Assembly: GCF_000150275.1 (NCBI RefSeq)
Contig: NW_002060943.1
Location: 9,456,209-9,520,208, forward strand
Direction of reading: 5' to 3'
Source of the DNA: Trichoplax adhaerens
Lineage: Eukaryota > Placozoa > Uniplacotomia > Trichoplacea > Trichoplacidae
DNA length: 64,000 nt
Shown here: one piece after another, positions 57,370-64,000 of the stretch
Layout of the letters: each line of letters starts with the position of its first letter
Position numbering within the stretch: the first letter of the stretch is position 1
Notes under the pieces: model-generated
What the model saw: the letters and a program-made list of their open reading frames with translations, nothing else
Told to the model about the DNA's origin: nothing
Databases searched by the model: none
Program-made: the position numbers and the translations under genes

Positions 57370-59870
57370 TCAAGAAAATTTAAGTCATCTTTGCTAAAAA
57401 ATTCTCGTGAAAATGCCGAAAACCTAAACTTACACGGTTAATGTTTACTATAATACCTGCAAGATCCTAGTTGGCGTGCTGAGTATTATTGCTATTACTT
57501 TTGTATAAACAACGATACCCTTACACTGTCTTATCATGCCAATTTATAGAACAGGTGTATCTTGAACTTCTTAGCTTGATATGACTGCTTTATTGCATCT
57601 CATGAAAGTTATCTCGCTATGAAGTTGGTAGTCTATTTATTATAGCCGTCCTAACGTAGATACGCGTATAATACGTAATACCTTTAATATAGGGATTTTT
57701 ATATACAGTATTATGAAACAACGGTGATTAAGATTCGTAGAAAAAAAAACTGCTTTTTATTTCTTTGCAAAAGAATAAAACGAAAACAAAAAATTTGCTG
57801 ATGGATTGTAAAGTTTAATGGGCTTGAATTAGAATTCTTGAAAGTTTATAGGGTAAAGGTAATCGTCTAATCAAATAGATCCAGATTTTAAAAATCTTTG
57901 CAATCGAGTAAACTGATACAGTTTACGTTCTATGGAATATGATGCAAGTTGCCCTTAAAAGATGTAGCTGTTACGTAGCATCTCAAGCGTATATCGTATA
58001 ATAATTATTTCTCTCTGATACCGCATATTAAAACTCATACTTACAGTATTCCAACCCACGATTGTTCGTATTATTCGAGGAAAATAAATTACAGAAGTTA
58101 ACGAAAGAGGAATACTGACCTCAGTCAAGCTAATTACATAAATGACTCAAGCTTACTCAAATATTCCTTGTACATTTGCCTTTTATTGTAGAATTTTACG
58201 ATGGAATGTTAACACTAAAAGGAAGAGTTAATAAGAAGGTTCTAAGGCTATATCAATAAAGCCACTTAGGTGTTATAATAGGGTGCATAATTGGATATAA
58301 TATATTATAGATTTGATTTCTTATTGAACAAGTTAAGCATGAAAGTATTACCCAACATATATCTACAGTATATGATGAATACACATGTTTTATATATTAT
58401 ATGTAAGCATATATTAATTCCAAATCTATATAATACCATATTAGACTACAGTTTTCCATCTTACCATAAAAGTAGATAGATAAGACCTTATCTATCTAAC
58501 AGTGTACTTGTATATATATATATATGTTACGGCCAAAACCCGAAGTCTATATATATATGGATATCAAAATTAGTTATAGCACAGCTAGCACAGTATAGAT
58601 TTTAGTAACTTTATTCATGTAACATTAGCAAGATTAACTAATTTATAGCTATTAACATTAGTACTCGTATAAGGTGGTAGAAGATGTTTATGCCAGTTGG
58701 ATATAAAGTGCGATCTTCCTGGAGTTGTTGATTCTGATATTCCGTTAACATTAAACTCCCGATAAATTGTAATGAAATGTATTGCTATCCGCTGACGTTT
58801 CACTGGATTTAAATTTTATCCCCGGTCTGACTGTACTGTATGTATTATAATTATTAACAGTTGATTGCCAGATAAATGTATGCGATTCGTATTAACGCAT
58901 ATAAATCTGGTTAACTGGATTAAATGCATGAACAAAAAATATACGCAATACTCGTATTATACGACTAGTAATCGACTAGTAATTTTTTAGTGTATATGTA
59001 CGTCTAGAGCAGTATAAATTGGTACTTTGAGGCGTTTTGCATCTTTCTGCCCAGTAGTAAAACGAAACGAAAATTCCAAGTCTTCTTTGTAATAATGATA
59101 GTTGTTACATAACACTGAAGGATGCTAAGGATATTTAGAGATGTCGAATATCGTATGTTTATTCAGATATCAGAGGCGAGATGAGGACAGTTAGTAAATT
59201 GACAGCCTGAGTATCAGCTAGATCAAGAAAGTATCCGATAGCAAGAAGAAAATCATGGATCATTTATGTCGTTACCTGTTTGTTATATAATCATACAGTA
59301 TAAAGAGTACATTCATGTGTTAACAACTAAAGGAGTCCCATACCTCACGAGTCAACCTGGAGATAATTTTATGAATCGTGTTAATCTTTCAATAAATTTG
59401 AAAAAGCTAGATTATGTAAGATTTTATTGATATTTTGCACATAATGAAGAATTCGTTAAGCTGCATTTAAAATTTTGATGTACAAAGTTATCTTAAAAAG
59501 AAAGTCATAAACTATTAAATAGACGTATAAAAAATGTAGTAATACTATGTTAGATATACGAGTTTACAGAGTACAGTATACGTTAGTGACAACAACAATT
59601 ATAATTATTGAAGAATAACAGAATATGTTGCAAATGAAGATTTAAGATTTATAGTTTTTCTTCTGATGCCAATATGACACTCATCAACATGCGTTATCGT
59701 ACAAAAGATATCGCTTTTCTATTACTGTATTTTCGATTTTTACATGACGTCGCCATTTGATACTTAACTGCACACATCGTTGCAACAGTAGTAATTACAT
59801 TCATATTTACATTTTCTTGAGGGCAGAATTTGCAAATTGCAAGCACACACAAAAGTGGCGTCCAATGATT
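57370..59870. other. intergenic region with unresolved minus-strand coding signals
   Basis: 2.5 kb between convergent genes. A (TA)n microsatellite lies at 58509-58526. On the minus strand, stretches near 59240-59310, 59000-59095 and 58640-58800 read as plausible protein (for example EDLEFSFRFTTGQKDAKR and LYPTGINIFYHL), but I could not link them into a gene or name a family. Confidence 0.35.
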
Positions 59871-61724
59871 TCAATCTTTGGAGTGAATAGCAGAAGCGAC
59901 TGCTCTTTTAGCTTTGACTAGTGCAGCAAGTTCCTTATATCTTTTTAAACATTCTTTTTTCGTGCGCCCGGGTATAGCCGCAGCGATCCTGTCCCAACGT
60001 TCGGGAACTGACGAAGGATAGGTTTTCAAAGCCTTTTCCAATAGCTTTTGCTCATTAGCTGTCCATGGTTCTTCGACGTTATTTTTCTCATGGCTTACTG
60101 AGCTACTATCACTGTTTGCATCAACATCTTTAAATTGCGATTTACTAAATGAGGAAAAGGCATCTTCATTCGCTTTTTGCTTTCGAGTCTCAAATCCTTC
60201 ATTTTGCATTGCTTTAACTTTAGCAATTACTTCTTTCGAAGTTCGATTAATATGGTCTGACCCGTGAACTTTTAAAAACGAAGCTATACAATCCCACCTA
60301 TCTACCGTTCCAGGAGGAAAAACTTTAACAGCCTTGACTAGCAGTTGCTCTTCTTCATCATTCCAGGATCTGGAAGAACGGTTGCTACTATTCTCACCTT
60401 TAGTTGTTTGATCTTGACTGACTGGAAGCTCATCACGTAATTGGATCTCACGTAACTTTTTGAGTACTTCTTCGATATGATTTCGAAAAATTACACCAAT
60501 GGTCTCAGCATTACCAGCAGACATATCGCTATTCAAAGATTTGAGTTGATCTAATGTTAAATTATTACATAAAGATTCTACTTCCTCCATTCCTTTTAGG
60601 CGTTCCTCGTCGCTATTAGCAAAATAGTTGTGTCGTTTGCATATCGTCCGAAGAGTTTTCCGCTCTTTCTTAAGCATTTTTTTTAATTCTTCTCGTTCTC
60701 GCTTAATTTTATCGGCCTTCTCTTTCTCCTCTTTTTGTAATATTTCATTTCTTTTTCGTTCTTCGTCTAGTTTCATCCGTCGAATCCTCTCATTTTCTTC
60801 TTGTAAAGCTCTCGCAGCTTCAATCTTTGCCTTTTTTAACGCGGCTTTTCTCTCTTTTTGTTCCTCCTTAAATTTCTTAATGCGTGGATCACAAGAATAT
60901 GCATTATCAACCAACTGTCTAATTCTTCCGCTGTCTTCTTTTTTCTTCTTCTGTCTTGCTACTTTGTTCTGTTTCTCCATCCATCTGCGTTCTTCACGGT
61001 TCTCAGCTTTACTGAGATCTTCTTCATCCTGATAGGAAAATTCTCGCCAGGACTCGAAATTATACCAAAAGTTATAAAAAGTCTCAACGTCCTTGAAGCT
61101 TGTATTTTCGTCTCCAAGTGACGGAACCGGTTGAATGATAGAAAATCTTGCATTCGATTCAAAGCAGGGAGTAAAGGATTTAAAAAAATTTTCTTTAGAG
61201 TTCACACAAGGTGGTGGAATACTATCATCAAAGGTCGGATCAATGCTGTCATAAGCCTTCCTTTTCTGTGAATGACCTAGAATCTCATATGCTTTGGTTA
61301 TACATGTAAATATTGCCTCTGTAATTTCAATATTATTACGTCCTACTTCCCTAGTAGATTTATCAGGATGATACTTTAATACCGTTTGCTTGTAACAGCG
61401 TTTAATTTGTTCTTCACTTGCACGGAATCGCAGAGATTTTAATCCCAATATAGAGTAATGATCTTGGGATTTCCACTCCCTTGGATCTAAACTAGCTAAG
61501 TAATCTTCGCTAATTTCATCTTCAATACATAGGCTAGTTGATTCCGCGCTACTTTCCTCCGCTGGAACTCTGTAAGGGTCTCCAATGGCATTATACGTTT
61601 GATTTTTATCTGATCCACGCCAATAACTTTCAAACCATTTACCAATAGGTTCTACTGATCTCAGAACTGGCCGAGAAGTTAACGAAATAACGACACTTTT
61701 GCAATCTAACAACGAATCTACCAT
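59871..61724 (-). CDS. DNAJC2: DNAJC2 (zuotin/MPP11), ribosome-associated J protein
   Basis: One uninterrupted frame of 617 residues from the first true ATG at 61724 (human 621). The frame stays open for a few codons upstream without an ATG. The zuotin-type N-terminus (VEPIGKWFES) leads to a J domain at about 88-162 with the catalytic HPD at 119-121. The conserved zuotin block follows (DVETFYNFWYNFESWREFS, then NAYSCDPRIKKFK). Next come a long charged helix (about 250-365) and two C-terminal SANT/Myb domains (about 452-504 and 552-604, with PGRTKKECLKRYKEL). It partners a noncanonical Hsp70 (HSPA14) on ribosomes to fold nascent chains, and the SANT part allows chromatin roles. Having no intron is odd in this intron-rich neighbourhood. 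Confidence 0.97.
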   Translation of the reverse strand: MVDSLLDCKSVVISLTSRPVLRSVEPIGKWFESYWRGSDKNQTYNAIGDPYRVPAEESSAESTSLCIEDEISEDYLASLDPREWKSQDHYSILGLKSLRFRASEEQIKRCYKQTVLKYHPDKSTREVGRNNIEITEAIFTCITKAYEILGHSQKRKAYDSIDPTFDDSIPPPCVNSKENFFKSFTPCFESNARFSIIQPVPSLGDENTSFKDVETFYNFWYNFESWREFSYQDEEDLSKAENREERRWMEKQNKVARQKKKKEDSGRIRQLVDNAYSCDPRIKKFKEEQKERKAALKKAKIEAARALQEENERIRRMKLDEERKRNEILQKEEKEKADKIKREREELKKMLKKERKTLRTICKRHNYFANSDEERLKGMEEVESLCNNLTLDQLKSLNSDMSAGNAETIGVIFRNHIEEVLKKLREIQLRDELPVSQDQTTKGENSSNRSSRSWNDEEEQLLVKAVKVFPPGTVDRWDCIASFLKVHGSDHINRTSKEVIAKVKAMQNEGFETRKQKANEDAFSSFSKSQFKDVDANSDSSSVSHEKNNVEEPWTANEQKLLEKALKTYPSSVPERWDRIAAAIPGRTKKECLKRYKELAALVKAKRAVASAIHSKD

Positions 61725-62029
61725 CCTGAAGTGATCAGCTCTCTTGAGGTTCTCTGGCAAGATCAGGTACCTTGCAAAATGAAAGCATGGTATATACTAG
61801 CATAGTAAAAGTTTCTGCTGCAGTAAGGTACTGTACCGTACACCCAGTACTGCACTATACTGTACAGTATAGAGTAGAGAGCATTGCGCATTATACTCGC
61901 CTTGTGATACTTCGCATGCTGTACACTATAGTACATGACTATACTCGTCCTTTTACTTTACACATAATCGCTCTCGGTTATATTTATATAAGAAATAAAT
62001 CATAATCATAATGTGAAATGTAATGCAAA
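61725..62029. promoter_or_regulatory. DNAJC2 upstream region with GTAC palindromes
   Basis: At 61827-61870, about 100 bp upstream of the DNAJC2 start, lies a short cluster (GGTACTGTACCGTACAC, then CAGTACTGC and CTGTACAGTA). Its position matches the clusters at other genes. Confidence 0.55.
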
Positions 62030-62640
62030 TACAGTGGTTGTAATTAAACCATCCAGATAGTTGTATATATAGTATTGTAAAATACAGGAATTTGACTGAA
62101 ATTTAAACGCGTGCTTGATATCAAAATTTCTGAAACTACTGCATGCAATTCAGCATGCACACCTAGAGCCTAGAATAGATTCCGAGGTATTTATCGTAAA
62201 CATGGTAATTATAATCGAATCATCCAGATAGTTGTATAGCATTGTAAAGTACAAGAATCTGACTGAAATTTAAACACATACTTGATGTCAAAATTTCTGT
62301 AACTACTGCATGCAATTCAGCATGCACACCTAGAGCCTAGAATAGATTCCGAGGTATTTATCGTAAACATGGTAATTATAATCGAATCATCCAGATAGTT
62401 GTATAGCATTGTAAAATACAAGAATCTGACTGAAATTTAAACGCATACTTGATGTCAAAATTTCCATAACTACTGCATGCAATTCAGCATGCACACCTAG
62501 AGCCTAGAATAGATTCCGCGGTATTTATCGTAAATATGGTAATTATAATCGAATCATCCAGATAATTGTATAGTAATTCAGCGTACACAACTGGAGCCTA
62601 GAATAGATTCCACGGTATTTATCGTAAACATGGTAAATAG
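62030..62640. repeat. 167-bp tandem satellite, about 3.6 copies
   Basis: The block GCATGCAATTCAGCATGC recurs at 62141, 62308 and 62475, an exact spacing of 167 bp. Units also share ATCATCCAGATAGTTGTA and CCTAGAATAGATTCCGAGGT. A last partial unit (62550-62640) has lost the GCATGC core. Each core is itself an inverted repeat of GCATGC around AATTCA. Confidence 0.95.
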
Positions 62641-63518
62641 GGTTTACTGTTAATAGAGTATTTAAGATTACACTCAATCGAACACAAAAGTACTTGCGTC
62701 AGGTTGCAACTCCACCGAGTACAGCATTAACTGTCAATTAGAATAACCATCTTAACAGCAGCATAATTATTAACCAATCCTTAAGAATTGATCATTCTAT
62801 ATTGATAGTAATATTTTCATGTTGATTCCATTTATCCATTGCTGCGTCATAATTACCGCAAAAAGACTGGTCATGTACACTGTATAATTGTCTACCTCTT
62901 CTACATCATATCTATATTCAGAATAAATTTCTTCCCACGTGGTATTGCTTGCAATTGACTTACATATGAAGATGAATACCAAGTGCAAAACAGCGAGAAA
63001 ACGTTTCCATGTCATATGGTTACATACCAAGCATATTATTAACTACGAATCATGCATTTCATCATTTATTAACATTACGTCGAAATGTATTACGTGGCTT
63101 TTACATACTAACATTTTCAAATATATTATCTGAAATTCAAGACCCGTTTAATTAATGCCATCTTTGCATTTTCTGAACGCCCCAACTTAAAATGCATAAG
63201 ATCTCACAGACGATCATAATTGACAAGTGTGGTATACTATACCTACATACGTTCAGTATATAGATAATTTAAAAACAAATTATTGTCATCGATCTACACA
63301 AGTATGGATACAATAACATTCTCGTTCTTATGTCATGCTAAGAGCAAATTATTATAAGCTACTAGCTGAAATAAGAATAAGCTGTTGAGAAAAAATAGAC
63401 ATACGAAATATTTCATTCGAATATTAAACTTTATTCTAAACCAGTTACATAAGTATCGATTTGTTAGAATGCAAATTACAGCATTTAGTACAGTATTAAC
63501 TGTTCATTTGCCGTATAC
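62641..63518. other. spacer before sorting-nexin-like gene
   Basis: Nothing recognisable. It probably includes the 3' UTR of the minus-strand gene ending at 63519. Confidence 0.5.
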
Positions 63519-64000
63519 TTACTGCTTCGGCGATAATTCTCTTAATGATACTAATACAGAGGATATAATAGCAGCACAATCATGAGCTGCTGCTAACTGA
63601 AATTCTGCAAATTTTAATAATTCATCTTTGACATCTCGGGACCGTGCATGACTGAAGCGTTTCAACTGCATGTAAATCAAAGAATTTTGTTATATAGCAA
63701 AATATTAATAGAAATTTTGCTTGTAATTGTATAGTTATCAAAATATGCACCTCATTCTTTGCAGTTTCTGTGGTTTGTTCATAGGCATCCTTTGTTTCCT
63801 TTCGCTTCGCTTCCGCCTTGAAATACAGTATCAGAGTATTAATTTTACGATAAGGTATAACCTTTACAAGCGCAGCACAGTTTATAAGTATTAGTTTAAG
63901 TTCTGAATCTTACAACCAGGCTAGAAATCGACTACAGCAATCAGCTCAATATTTCAAACTCGCTTAATAACGCTACTTGAAACGCATATTTGCGCTTGTA
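63519..64000 (-). CDS. sorting nexin-like BAR-domain protein, 3' end (partial)
   Basis: Two terminal exons on the minus strand, 63751-63816 and 63519-63665, joined in phase 0; the 5' part lies beyond the window edge. They encode AEAKRKETKDAYEQTTETAK, NELKRFSHARSRDVKDELL and KFAEFQLAAAHD, then about 20 residues to the stop. The pattern (E..AK.EL..F...R.....+..L..FAE..L..A) is that of the last helix of the BAR domain in the SNX5/SNX6/SNX32 group, retromer-linked sorting nexins that bend endosomal membranes. No PX domain is within view, so another BAR-family member is possible. Confidence 0.5.

Noticed and set aside
58520-58545. Motif ATGTTACGGCCAA shared with 43564-43576
   Set aside because: Only 13 bases are shared and the flanks differ; not enough to call a repeat family.
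60628-61121. 134- and 87-codon plus-strand frames
   Set aside because: They lie fully antisense to the charged-helix part of DNAJC2; they mirror its Lys/Glu-rich codons as Phe/Leu/Ser.

Overview
This window is nuclear DNA of an early-branching animal. It is AT-rich, its genes are rich in short GT-AG introns, and there are no operons, Shine-Dalgarno sites or CRISPR arrays. It encodes an R-SMAD and a germ-cell-less protein, which are animal families, beside general eukaryotic housekeeping genes. A placozoan fits best and a sponge is possible; nothing here names the species. Most genes had to be assembled by hand from exons of 10-400 nt. Splice phases close in frame in every assembled model, and final protein lengths agree with the families where known.

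Layout: a gene-poor left part with an N gap (2025-2194); SPMIP1-like gene (+); RFT1 (+, 14 exons); GMCL1 (-, 17 exons); WDR82 (+, 8 exons); SMAD2/3 (-, 5 exons); DHFR (+, 6 exons); isochorismatase-domain gene (-, 6 exons including a 10-nt microexon); SAFB-like SAP/RRM gene (-, 14 exons); a small one-pass membrane protein (+, 2 exons); a 517-residue orphan (+, no intron); a DH-PH-MORN protein (+, 24 exons); DNAJC2 (-, no intron); and the 3' end of a sorting-nexin-like BAR gene (-) at the right edge.

From RFT1 to the small membrane gene, orientation largely alternates between divergent and convergent pairs. Three divergent pairs (GMCL1/WDR82, SMAD/DHFR, SAFB/small membrane gene) are separated by only 683-893 bp. 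Each spacer holds a dense cluster of interlocking palindromes built from CAGTAC/GTACTG/TGTACA. Similar clusters sit upstream of RFT1, the ISOC gene, the 517-residue gene and DNAJC2. This tie between palindromic arrays and gene starts is the most striking unexplained signal. Three clusters have an internal period of 140-151 bp, and two share a TCCGGACCAG core in opposite orientation.

The genes do not form one pathway. They cover N-glycosylation (RFT1), chromatin and transcription (WDR82, SAFB, SMAD), folate metabolism (DHFR), ubiquitin ligase targeting (GMCL1), nascent-chain folding (DNAJC2), small-GTPase signalling (DH-PH-MORN) and endosomal sorting (SNX). Gene-poor stretches hold a 167-bp satellite, a recent 323-bp duplication, tRNA-like remnants and a few coding-looking fragments that I could not assign.
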